Of a stretch of 5,468 nucleotides of DNA, positions 1 to 5,465 are shown piece by piece; the stretch's first letter is position 1, and the number at the start of each line of letters is the position of its first letter. Under the pieces are notes generated by a model that worked only from the letters and a program-made list of their open reading frames with translations, did not search any database and was not told the DNA's origin. A program made the translations under genes and the position numbers. The stretch comes from an uncultured Actinomyces sp. (lineage in GTDB: Bacteria > Actinomycetota > Actinomycetes > Actinomycetales > Actinomycetaceae), in the NCBI GenBank assembly GCA_938028585.1, contig CALIZH010000174.1:1-5468 (forward strand), given 5' to 3'.

Positions 1-287
1 GAGAAGAACAGTGGCCTGCACTGCTCGCATGGATTGAAACAGGCTGTTACGTAGCATGTGGGGATACACTACCGAGTTCATCCGACTTCAAGGAGAGGTA
101 TTGCGGTTGCTGGGACTCGTTCGAGGACTACGCGACACAGCTCGCTGAGGACACCTGTTTGATGGAGGACTGGCCTGAGGAGGCGAAGCGCTACTTCAAC
201 TGGAAATCATGGATCCAAGACCTCGAATACGAGTACACAGTCACCAACGCGCCTGATGGTGGCGTTTTCATCTACAGATCGCTATAG
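1..287 (+). CDS. ardA: Antirestriction protein ArdA, C-terminal part (5' end outside window)
   Basis: An open frame enters from the left edge (first whole codon at 3) and ends at TAG 285-287, giving 94 residues. The segment has the ArdA C-terminal pattern: an FEDYATQLAED stretch, an acidic helix around EDWPEEAKRYFNW, then WIQDLEYEYTV and a terminal GGVFIYRSL. ArdA proteins are acidic mimics of B-form DNA that bind type I restriction enzymes and block them, which helps incoming plasmid or transposon DNA survive. The fragment is strongly acidic, as expected. It lacks its N-terminal half only because the window starts inside it; I see no frameshift. It converges on the mobilization operon and is followed directly by a hairpin terminator. 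ArdA genes are common on conjugative and mobilizable elements, so the context fits. The identification rests on remembered family pattern, not on a search. Confidence 0.85.
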   Translation, partial: EEQWPALLAWIETGCYVACGDTLPSSSDFKERYCGCWDSFEDYATQLAEDTCLMEDWPEEAKRYFNWKSWIQDLEYEYTVTNAPDGGVFIYRSL

Positions 288-330
288 CAAGAACCCCGGT
301 TACCTCACGGTAGCCGGGGTTCTTGTTTCC
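288..330 (+). terminator. Rho-independent terminator after ardA
   Basis: A 17-bp stem (288-304 with 309-325, one G-T pair) closes a four-base TCAC loop and is followed by TTTCC. It starts one base after the ardA stop codon. On the minus strand the same stem lies just past the end of the membrane-protein gene at 353, but there it is followed by CTATAG rather than a T run. It is therefore best read as the ardA terminator that may also slow the convergent operon. Confidence 0.88.
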
Positions 331-352
331 TCACATGTCATAGCTGGGACTC

Positions 353-1288
353 TCACCTGAGATTCTCATATACCCATCGGCTCATTCTGAACACGGCCCA
401 GACAAAGAGCGCAGCCGCACCGAGGCCTCCTATCGCAATCAGCAGCTTATGCCACCACAACGAGGCCGCTGTGAACGATGCCCATATCCAGCCAAAGAGC
501 GGGCCAATGCCGACCATGCTCGTAAAGCCCCACACGAGGCCACCCACAAGGATGATCGCAGCGAAGAGTGGCAACAGAGCAAGGGCAAGCCGCGAGATAC
601 CGACGAAATCTGCCCGACGTTCAATCGCTTTGATCTGCCTACGAGCATCGTTAAACTCGCTCATCAACGTAGCAACGTCTCTGCGGACCTCTGAGAGCCT
701 TTCAGCCCCGAGTGCGTCCATCTCCTTACGGAAGCCCTCAAGATCGCTCCTGAGGCCGTCTACGGGCTTCTGAACGGCATCATCGAAGCGTTCGTTAAAC
801 TGCTTCGCTAGTTCCTGAACGACCGCCTCAGTATTGAGCGTCACTGTCGATTTCGCATGTACCTCTTTGGCGAGAGCCTTAGAAGTCGAAGTCAAAGTCG
901 TCACCGTCTCGTTGATCTGCTTCATCATCGAGTGTGCTTGCAAATCGGATTGTGTCACTGTGCTTCCGTCGCTCAGCTTCAGGACGCGCTTGTCGCTCAC
1001 GGTCTCCCCGAGCTCGCTCAGCGTCTCGCTCTGCTCGTTCAGCGTCTTCTTGATCGCGTTGATGTCGTTCGTCAGCGAGTCGGCTTCTGAGGCTTCCGAA
1101 GTCGAAGTCTTGGAGGTCAACACGAGCATTAGGCTCACCTGCGCCTCCTCGATCTTCTTTATTCGCTCGCTCTGCGAGGTCAACGTAGTAATCAAGACCT
1201 GGAGCAACTCCTCGATCTTCGTTGGCTGCTCTGAGTTTTGCGAGCGCTGCATCGAGCTGCTTTCCATCTTCTCCATAGCTCTTGACAT
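353..1288 (-). CDS. Coiled-coil membrane protein, MobB-like mobilization accessory (inferred)
   Basis: This 311-aa protein has a polar Ser/Thr/Glu-rich N-terminal half and long predicted coiled coils (about residues 22-58, 68-100 and 150-225). A hydrophobic C-terminal part follows: about 231-255, a second apolar stretch about 262-278, and about 281-300, ending in a basic tail (RMSRWVYENLR). It is likely anchored in the cell membrane with most of the protein in the cytoplasm. Its first 136 codons lie inside the end of the relaxase gene, in the +1 frame. The start at 1288 is supported by an AGGA Shine-Dalgarno 8 bases upstream. In RSF1010, MobB is likewise read from another frame of the relaxase gene and has a membrane segment that aids transfer. 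By position and architecture this is the analogue, although I see no sequence-level match. It is the last gene of the operon. Function is inferred; that it is a real coding region is well supported. Confidence 0.78.
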   Translation of the reverse strand: MSRAMEKMESSSMQRSQNSEQPTKIEELLQVLITTLTSQSERIKKIEEAQVSLMLVLTSKTSTSEASEADSLTNDINAIKKTLNEQSETLSELGETVSDKRVLKLSDGSTVTQSDLQAHSMMKQINETVTTLTSTSKALAKEVHAKSTVTLNTEAVVQELAKQFNERFDDAVQKPVDGLRSDLEGFRKEMDALGAERLSEVRRDVATLMSEFNDARRQIKAIERRADFVGISRLALALLPLFAAIILVGGLVWGFTSMVGIGPLFGWIWASFTAASLWWHKLLIAIGGLGAAALFVWAVFRMSRWVYENLR

Positions 1289-2168
1289 CTTCTTCTTCCT
1301 CTCTTTGCAAAATAAAGTCGTTCATGGTGTTGTGGAGAGTGCTCCACTGGTAATCAGCGCCGAGCTTGCGAGCTGTGCACGCGGCCTTCGAGCGACCGAA
1401 CCTGCGCACCTCGCCATTGTCATCAACGAGGGCATACGTGACGCTCGGATCACGACCCTCAGCCTCGCTCTTTGCACTGGTCTTCTTCTCAATACTCACG
1501 CCGTACTCACGTGCGACAGCGCGCAACGAGTCGAAGTCCACCGAACGAGAATCACGCAACGCCTCATCAACACGATCAGCGAGAAACTCTCTCCACGTGT
1601 TCTTCGAAAGCTGCTCCACGTCATCCACGGTGAGACCTTCAGCGCGCTCACCAGAACGCGACCTGTTCACATCATGAGCGAGTTCGTGAGGCTCCAAGAC
1701 CTGCAAACCCATCTCTCGCATGATCTTGTCGTTAGCCTTTTTCAAGACCCAATGAGCAAGACCGTTCTCCCTCGCTGCTTTCCCCGTCACGAGATCCACG
1801 TTCGCGATTGTGATATGCGCGTGTGGGTTGCCCCCGTCGCTGTCGAGATGCACAACGACATCGCACGGCGAGTTCGGTGCCACCTCCTTCGCGAGTGCAT
1901 AGGCAGCATCAGCAACGATTGTCGGTGTCATCGGATCACGAGGATCAAGCTCGTCCTTCGAGAACGACTGAATCACCATGAGCGCTTGGTTCTTGCGCCC
2001 CGTGCCCTTCAACATCGACTCGATAGACGCAATCGCGTCGTACGCGTTACGAAAGTCCGAACGCCATGCAGCCGCACGTGACTGATTCACGTCAGCAGGT
2101 TTCCCGAAGTGTGCGTACATGATCGCTGCTGCTGCTCGTACCGTCGTCGTCTGCTTCGTAATACTCAT
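879..2168 (-). CDS. mobA: Relaxase / mobilization nuclease, MobA/VirD2 (MOBP) type
   Basis: This 429-aa protein would nick the transfer origin and stay covalently bound to the 5' end of the transferred strand. Visible motifs are: Tyr18 in AIMYAHFGK, the likely nucleophile (motif I); VIQSF at 65-69 (motif II-like); and H107-x-D109 ... NPH116-A-H118 with following ITIAN, the three-histidine metal site (motif III). They are followed by VLKKANDKIMREMGLQVLE, typical of the relaxase/mobilization nuclease family (PF03432 type). Residues about 205-280 form a second small domain (EYGVSI ... TYALVDDNGEVRRFG ... LGADYQW) often seen after the catalytic domain. From about 290 on the protein is charged, low in complexity and ends in FDFDF; this tail (294-429) is the part overlapped by the next gene. 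The start at 2168 overlaps the mobC stop by ATGA and has GAAGGAG 8 bases upstream. The protein is shorter than relaxases with fused helicase or primase domains, and none is seen here. Confidence 0.9.
   Translation of the reverse strand: MSITKQTTTVRAAAAIMYAHFGKPADVNQSRAAAWRSDFRNAYDAIASIESMLKGTGRKNQALMVIQSFSKDELDPRDPMTPTIVADAAYALAKEVAPNSPCDVVVHLDSDGGNPHAHITIANVDLVTGKAARENGLAHWVLKKANDKIMREMGLQVLEPHELAHDVNRSRSGERAEGLTVDDVEQLSKNTWREFLADRVDEALRDSRSVDFDSLRAVAREYGVSIEKKTSAKSEAEGRDPSVTYALVDDNGEVRRFGRSKAACTARKLGADYQWSTLHNTMNDFILQREEEEDVKSYGEDGKQLDAALAKLRAANEDRGVAPGLDYYVDLAERANKEDRGGAGEPNARVDLQDFDFGSLRSRLADERHQRDQEDAERAERDAERARGDRERQARPEAERRKHSDTIRFASTLDDEADQRDGDDFDFDF
1297..1303 (-). promoter_or_regulatory. 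Shine-Dalgarno of the nested membrane-protein gene
   Basis: On the minus strand GAGAGGA sits 8 bases before the ATG at 1288-1286, inside the relaxase coding sequence. The same bases encode part of the relaxase Glu run (EEEE, residues 290-293). This site decides the start of the nested gene and supports its independent translation. Confidence 0.7.
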
Positions 2169-2707
2169 CGTGACAACTCCTTCGCTAGAGCGAGGAATGT
2201 CGCAGTCGCACGACGCAAATCGTCGACGTCTGGCTCAATACCAGCCCACCCTTGCCGGGCGAGCTGGTTGACGTTGACACCTACGGCATTGACCTCACCG
2301 ATCAATCGCAACAAGTCGCGATTGACCAGCTTCGGCGCGGGCGCGCCGTCGAGATGATCGACGGCGGCCCTGATCGCTCCCGACTCGGAGAGCCGGTAGC
2401 GATTGGCCACACGGGCGAGCTGTGCAGCTTCTCCTTCGGAGAACCTGACAGTCACCCGCGTGCCGCGAGGCTCACGCCTCGCGATCCTACGGTCACCACC
2501 CCTCTCTCGCTCATTGAGCTCGTCCGTTGTGGTGACCTCCGGCTGGACTGGCTCACTCTTATCGCTCGACTCCTTCTGAGTCGAGCTTCGAGGCGGTACC
2601 GCCAGTCGGCCAGCAGACGGTCTGTCTGACGACATCCCGTGCTGGCCAGAGGGGCGGCTACGCCCCCCTCTGGACTCCCCCCACACGCTCACGTCGAAAC
2701 TCGTCAT
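2165..2707 (-). CDS. mobC: MobC-like relaxosome accessory protein (ribbon-helix-helix)
   Basis: This 180-aa protein should bind the transfer origin and help the relaxase open the nick site. Residues about 83-120 look like a ribbon-helix-helix: a strand RVTVRFS, then helix EGEAAQLARVANRYRL, then SESGAIRAAVDHL. Residues about 129-152 (RDLLRLIGEVNAVGVNVNQLAR) match the MobC signature of a helix ending in an NxNQxAR motif. The first 80 residues are polar, Arg/Ser-rich and probably disordered; the DNA encoding them holds several strong inverted repeats. The start at 2707 forms an ATGA overlap with the upstream gene and has only a weak GGTG site nearby, so translation probably depends on coupling. 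Met25 (2635) is an alternative start but has no better ribosome site. The stop overlaps the relaxase start by four bases. Confidence 0.87.
   Translation of the reverse strand: MTSFDVSVWGESRGGRSRPSGQHGMSSDRPSAGRLAVPPRSSTQKESSDKSEPVQPEVTTTDELNERERGGDRRIARREPRGTRVTVRFSEGEAAQLARVANRYRLSESGAIRAAVDHLDGAPAPKLVNRDLLRLIGEVNAVGVNVNQLARQGWAGIEPDVDDLRRATATFLALAKELSR
2564..2586. repeat. Perfect 9-bp inverted repeat inside mobC
   Basis: GCTCGACTC (2564-2572) and GAGTCGAGC (2578-2586) flank a five-base CTTCT loop. The repeat lies in the part of mobC that encodes the disordered N-terminal region (about residues 41-48). It may be part of a transfer origin or a site bound by MobC; the function is inferred. 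Confidence 0.7.
2592..2603. repeat. 12-bp perfect palindrome inside mobC
   Basis: GGCGGTACCGCC is its own reverse complement. It sits five bases from the neighbouring 9-bp inverted repeat. Ribbon-helix-helix dimers often bind such symmetrical sites, so it is a candidate MobC operator or oriT element. That role is an inference. Confidence 0.6.
2646..2673. repeat. GC-rich hairpin near the 5' end of mobC, candidate oriT element
   Basis: CCAGAGGGG (2646-2654) pairs with CCCCTCTGG (2665-2673). An alternative core, GGGGCG-GCTA-CGCCCC (2651-2666), is perfect with a tetraloop. It covers codons about 12-21 of mobC. Hairpins with a GC core beside the nick are usual in transfer origins of mobilizable plasmids. 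It could instead limit mobC translation. I could not place a known nick consensus beside it. Confidence 0.6.
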
Positions 2708-3012
2708 CGTTCACCACCCCACACGGGCTGAGAACTTGACTCGTTCGACGCTTCGCTGCTCGCCTCACGACGATGCGCCGCTGCCTTGGCAGCAGCGCGC
2801 TTACGCTTCGCATTCTGCTCATCGATCCTCGCTTGTGCTCGATCGATGAGCGTTCGAACGCTCACCTGCTCGGCGTTCTCAATCTCATTGAGAACGCTCA
2901 TGATCGCGTCCGCGAAACGCGCACGCTCTTTCGCCTCGGCAACGCGCTTCTTCTCCTTCAGACGCTCGACCTTCGCGAGGGCGTCTGCGATTTCCTTGTC
3001 GAGATTCGACAT
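2704..3012 (-). CDS. Small charged helical protein of the mobilization operon, function unknown
   Basis: I do not recognise this 102-aa protein. Residues 3-35 (LDKEIADALAKVERLKEKK onward) and about 55-85 form long Lys/Arg/Glu/Ala-rich helices likely to be coiled coil. A short segment, NAEQVSVRTLIDRAQ (46-60), resembles a linker or small helix pair. The tail is Ser/Glu-rich and ends in PVWGGER. The frame is open further upstream to 3177, but that extension runs back into the helicase gene. The start at 3012 is chosen because AAAGGA lies 8 bases before the ATG. It lies 50 bases after the helicase stop and overlaps the mobC start by ATGA, so it is probably co-translated with mobC and may be a relaxosome component. 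It has no transmembrane segment or signal peptide. Confidence 0.8.
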   Translation of the reverse strand: MSNLDKEIADALAKVERLKEKKRVAEAKERARFADAIMSVLNEIENAEQVSVRTLIDRAQARIDEQNAKRKRAAAKAAAHRREASSEASNESSSQPVWGGER

Positions 3013-3062
3013 GATGATGTTCCTTTCGTTAGATCTACTTACTTGGGCTGATTGAGCGTCGA

Positions 3063-4826
3063 TCAACGCTGCTGCTGCAAAACGGGGGAGTCGGTGTCGT
3101 CGTCGGTGAGCACGACGGTGGCGCGCAGCAGACCACGGGTGGAGACGGGGATGTTGTGCGGGATACCGATCTTGCACATGGAACCGTTCACAGGCTGAAT
3201 GCCGAACCAGTTCGTGATGTCGTACTCCACGGCCAGAGGCTCGTCGCCGAGGATCTTGTTGTGGGTGCGGATTGTCTTCTGTTTTCCATCAGCACCGCGA
3301 GGGATGATCCACCCGCACGAGGGCGTTGCTTCGACGTAGTTCGTCAGGCGCTTGGTGAACTCGCGTCTGCCCACCGGACGTCCCGACGGGACCTCTTTCT
3401 TCATCCACGCGGCGTACACGGCGTACACGAACTGCCACGGCAATAGCTCCCACCGGAACTGAGGCAGGAACTCCTCGGCGAACTGGAGGACGGGATCGTT
3501 CTCCACGCGCGTTTCGCTGAGCAGTTCACGGCTCGCCTCGGGCTCACAGAACGCGTCGAACAGCGGCATCATCAGCGCCTTATGCGCGACGTACTCCAAT
3601 ACTTCGCGACGCTTCAGGTAGTCATGCTTGATGAGCGGATTTCGTTCAGTTCCCACATACCGACGCTTGAACGGGACCAGGAGCAGACGCCGGTACAAGG
3701 ACTCGGTCTTGTCCTTCGACTCGGGCAGCTCGTTCACGCAGAACACGCAGAGGCCGCGTCCCTTGATCTTGACGAGATCGCGGTTCTTCCGCTCGAAGGG
3801 GATCCAGTCGTGCGAGAGCCAGCTCTTGAGGATCTTCGCCTTCTCCATGTAGCCTCCCACGTCACTCTCATCCGAGAGCACGGCGAACGAGTCCTGTAGT
3901 GAGCTCGGCAGGAACCTGTTCTCGAAGTCGGACAACGCCAACGAGGCGACGCGCTCAGCCCCCGCGAGACTGCGGAGCATCTCCAGGTACGTGCCCTTGC
4001 CATTGGAACCGGACTCGGAGTAGAGGAAGACCGCCTTCTCGAAGGCGTGTCCCGGACGGAACAGAGCAGCGACGACCTCCCACAAGAGCTGCTCGACCTC
4101 AGTGTCCTCATCGGCGATCTCACGCATCCACGAGTCAACGTCCCACTTGTCGATGACCGGCGGCTCTGTAGCCTCCGGGTTCCATCCGACTGCACATTTC
4201 GAGAGCAGCACGACCTCGGGTGAGAACGCAAGCAGCTCCTTTGTCCGCAAATCGAAGAGCCCGTTCGCCAGTGCGACGACATCGCCGTCCTCCGAGGGCT
4301 CCAGCATCGGCACCGAGTCCTCCAGACGACGCAGCACCTCGTCGAGATCACGGCTAGTCGCGCTGACGTTGTACGCGACTGCCGCCTGTCGAATGAGGAA
4401 CTCGGCGGGGACGTACAACCCCTCGTCCGGGCCTTGCTCGCTGTACGTATAGAGCCTCGCCGTTTCGCGCGATTCACCGATCAGACCCAGATGAGAGTGG
4501 TCCCGCTCCAGGACGCACGCGGCGATGACGAACGGTGGGAGGACCTTGAGCGAGCGATAGGCCAGCGCCCCCTTGAGGCCGCCCTGGGCGTTCTCGGTGA
4601 GGATCCGCGTGTTGATGGCGTGAAGCAGCTTCGACTCCACCTGCTCGGGCGTGTACCTCGTCTGATCGGCCCTGAAGAAGAGCTCCACCTCGTCGGAGAT
4701 GAGCTGGTTGATCGGCGGAACGTTCGGGTAGTGCCTCACGGGAGAGTTTGCAGTAGACTGACTTTCACGAACAACAGTTGCCTCGGTGCCCTCGGCGGTG
4801 CCGGGGCGATTTCTTTGAGTGCTCAT
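3063..4826 (-). CDS. D5/P4-type superfamily 3 replicative helicase
   Basis: This 587-aa protein is a ring helicase of the phage P4 / poxvirus D5 group and probably drives replication of the element. The D5 N-terminal signature VALANGLFDLRTKELLAFSPE is at about 184-204. The ATPase core follows: Walker A SGSNGKGT (272-279, Lys277); a Walker B-like AVLSDES (315-321, Asp319 and Glu320); KILKSWLSHDWIPFERK (331-347), typical of the family; a sensor Asn365 in VNELPES; and RRLLLVPF (379-386) with likely arginine fingers. Residues about 460-500 (LLPWQFVYAVYAAWMKK ... REFTKRL) match the winged-helix region at the D5 C-terminus. The first 110 or so residues show no Prim-Pol or TOPRIM primase motif, so unlike P4 alpha it seems to be helicase without primase. 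The start overlaps the stop of the HTH gene by ATGA, with GGGGGTGA upstream. Confidence 0.9.
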   Translation of the reverse strand: MSTQRNRPGTAEGTEATVVRESQSTANSPVRHYPNVPPINQLISDEVELFFRADQTRYTPEQVESKLLHAINTRILTENAQGGLKGALAYRSLKVLPPFVIAACVLERDHSHLGLIGESRETARLYTYSEQGPDEGLYVPAEFLIRQAAVAYNVSATSRDLDEVLRRLEDSVPMLEPSEDGDVVALANGLFDLRTKELLAFSPEVVLLSKCAVGWNPEATEPPVIDKWDVDSWMREIADEDTEVEQLLWEVVAALFRPGHAFEKAVFLYSESGSNGKGTYLEMLRSLAGAERVASLALSDFENRFLPSSLQDSFAVLSDESDVGGYMEKAKILKSWLSHDWIPFERKNRDLVKIKGRGLCVFCVNELPESKDKTESLYRRLLLVPFKRRYVGTERNPLIKHDYLKRREVLEYVAHKALMMPLFDAFCEPEASRELLSETRVENDPVLQFAEEFLPQFRWELLPWQFVYAVYAAWMKKEVPSGRPVGRREFTKRLTNYVEATPSCGWIIPRGADGKQKTIRTHNKILGDEPLAVEYDITNWFGIQPVNGSMCKIGIPHNIPVSTRGLLRATVVLTDDDTDSPVLQQQR

Positions 4827-5047
4827 CGCGAGTCACCCCCATCACGGGAGTACTGCTCAGCAGACAAACGGAGATAGGTGTTAAGTGCGTCAGCGGGGAT
4901 CTTGACTCGACCGCCGACGCGAACAGCTCGCAGTCGCCCATCATGAATCGCGCGACGAAGCGTAGGGACGGACCCATATCCGGACTCGGAGAGATCTCTC
5001 AACGAGTACAGGCGAGGTGGGTAAGTAGTGTCAGTAGTAGTAGACAT
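4823..5047 (-). CDS. Small excisionase-family helix-turn-helix protein
   Basis: This 74-aa protein is almost wholly one MerR/AlpA-like helix-turn-helix of the excisionase family. LYSLRDLSESGYGSVPTLRRA (13-33) gives the helix-turn-helix, and IHDGRLRAVRVGGRVKIPADALNTYL (34-59) is the usual wing followed by a helix. A polar tail ends it. Such proteins act as excisionases, as transcription regulators, or as DNA-binding partners in plasmid replication. With no integrase in view and a helicase directly downstream (4-base ATGA overlap), a role in replication start or in operon control is as likely as excision. The start at 5047 is preceded by GGAGG at a short 4-base spacing. The direct repeats just upstream (5070-5097) could be its binding sites. 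Confidence 0.85.
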   Translation of the reverse strand: MSTTTDTTYPPRLYSLRDLSESGYGSVPTLRRAIHDGRLRAVRVGGRVKIPADALNTYLRLSAEQYSRDGGDSR

Positions 5048-5051
5048 GAGG

Positions 5052-5056
5052 CCTCC
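5052..5056 (-). promoter_or_regulatory. Shine-Dalgarno of the HTH gene
   Basis: GGAGG on the minus strand lies four bases before the ATG at 5047-5045. The spacing is shorter than usual, but no other start is available in the frame nearby. Confidence 0.65.
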
Positions 5057-5069
5057 AAACAGATCGAAC

Positions 5070-5097
5070 TGTCCGGAGACGGGGGTATTTTGTCCGG
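5070..5097. repeat. Direct repeat TGTCCGG, 21-bp period, upstream of the operon
   Basis: TGTCCGG occurs at 5070-5076 and 5091-5097. The 21-bp period is two DNA turns, which puts both copies on one face of the helix 15-45 bases before the first gene. This suits a regulator or replication-protein site. Two copies of seven bases are not enough to prove it. Confidence 0.45.
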
Positions 5098-5306
5098 CTA
5101 ACTTATCCCGGTCGCCGTGCGCGATGCTCCATCGGGCTCAAGAAGAGCCTATGTGCCTTACGGGAGAAGTCACTCCCTGCCGGGTCGTCATTTAAGAAAA
5201 CTTCGGCGTGATTTCAGAGCTACCTGACGCTGACTAGGCACCGCTCAACACGGTTCACGCCTTGACTTCCAAGTGGCTCGCGTATCGCCGCATAGAAGCT
5301 GACGCG

Positions 5307-5336
5307 ATTCTATCATACGTGCTCAAATCTAATCAA
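5307..5336 (-). promoter_or_regulatory. Candidate sigma-70-type promoter of the minus-strand operon
   Basis: On the minus strand TTGATT (5336-5331) is followed after 18 bases by TAGAAT (5312-5307), five of six matches to the -10 consensus. An overlapping alternative is TTGGGT (5341-5336), 18 bases, then TATGAT (5317-5312). Transcription would begin near 5300 and give a leader of about 250 bases before the HTH gene. Confidence 0.4.
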
Positions 5337-5429
5337 CCCAACAGCCCAACTCATGCCGCTAGCGCCACGAGCAGCAGGTGATCACGTCCCAGGATGAGTT
5401 CGACACATGCCCCCTGAGCTCCACCTGTG

Positions 5430-5465
5430 ACGTCCCCCGCGGTCCGAGAGGACTGCAGGGGACGT
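5430..5465. terminator. Large hairpin at window edge, possible terminator
   Basis: A 16-bp stem (5430-5445 with 5450-5465) closes a GAGA loop, with one C-A mismatch and one G-T pair. On the plus strand it is followed by TGT and then the window ends, so any T run would be outside. On the minus strand the next bases are CACAGG, not T-rich. It may be a terminator isolating the operon or a structural element of an origin. Confidence 0.45.

Larger units (their letters stand above)
5048..5429. other. Non-coding control region upstream of the replication-mobilization operon
   Basis: No convincing gene is seen on either strand. The stretch holds three small inverted repeats in a row: CGATG-CTC-CATCG at 5122-5134, GGCTC-AAGAA-GAGCC at 5135-5149, and GGGAG-AAGTCA-CTCCC at 5162-5177. 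A distant inverted pair GGCGTGA (5205-5211) / TCACGCC (5255-5261), a repeated CTGACGC (5224 and 5299) and an AT-richer patch around 5306-5340 are also present. Structured leader, replication origin and partner-protein sites are all possible. No iteron array or clear DnaA box is visible. Confidence 0.55.

Noticed and set aside
834..2081. Long plus-strand open frame (415 codons) opposite the relaxase and the nested gene.
   Set aside because: Its product has no recognisable domain and an odd composition, and it is antisense to a relaxase with clear catalytic motifs. It is a mirror of the codon bias.
3013..3062. Possible internal promoter in the gap between the helicase and the 102-aa gene.
   Set aside because: A TTGATC and TAAGTA pair is present, but the 19-base spacing and weak -10 make it no better than chance.
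3013..3177. Upstream extension of the 102-aa protein to a Met at 3177.
   Set aside because: The extension overlaps the helicase C-terminus, has an unlikely Arg/His-rich sequence, and a good Shine-Dalgarno precedes the Met at 3012.
3734..4477. Minus-strand 247-codon frame inside the helicase gene.
   Set aside because: It is Arg/Ser-rich shadow sequence in another frame of a gene with full helicase motifs, and it has no start signal.
4882..4889. TAAGTGCG, identical to the bases before the RSF1010 nick.
   Set aside because: It lies inside the HTH gene with no inverted repeat beside it and lacks the following CCCT. The relaxase is also of a different type.
5124..5195. Small plus-strand open frame of 23 codons in the control region.
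   Set aside because: It has no ribosome-binding site, no clear promoter, and is made largely of the small hairpins.
5048..5429. CRISPR array, tRNA gene or iteron array in the non-coding region.
   Set aside because: No regularly spaced repeat longer than seven bases and no cloverleaf-like sequence was found.
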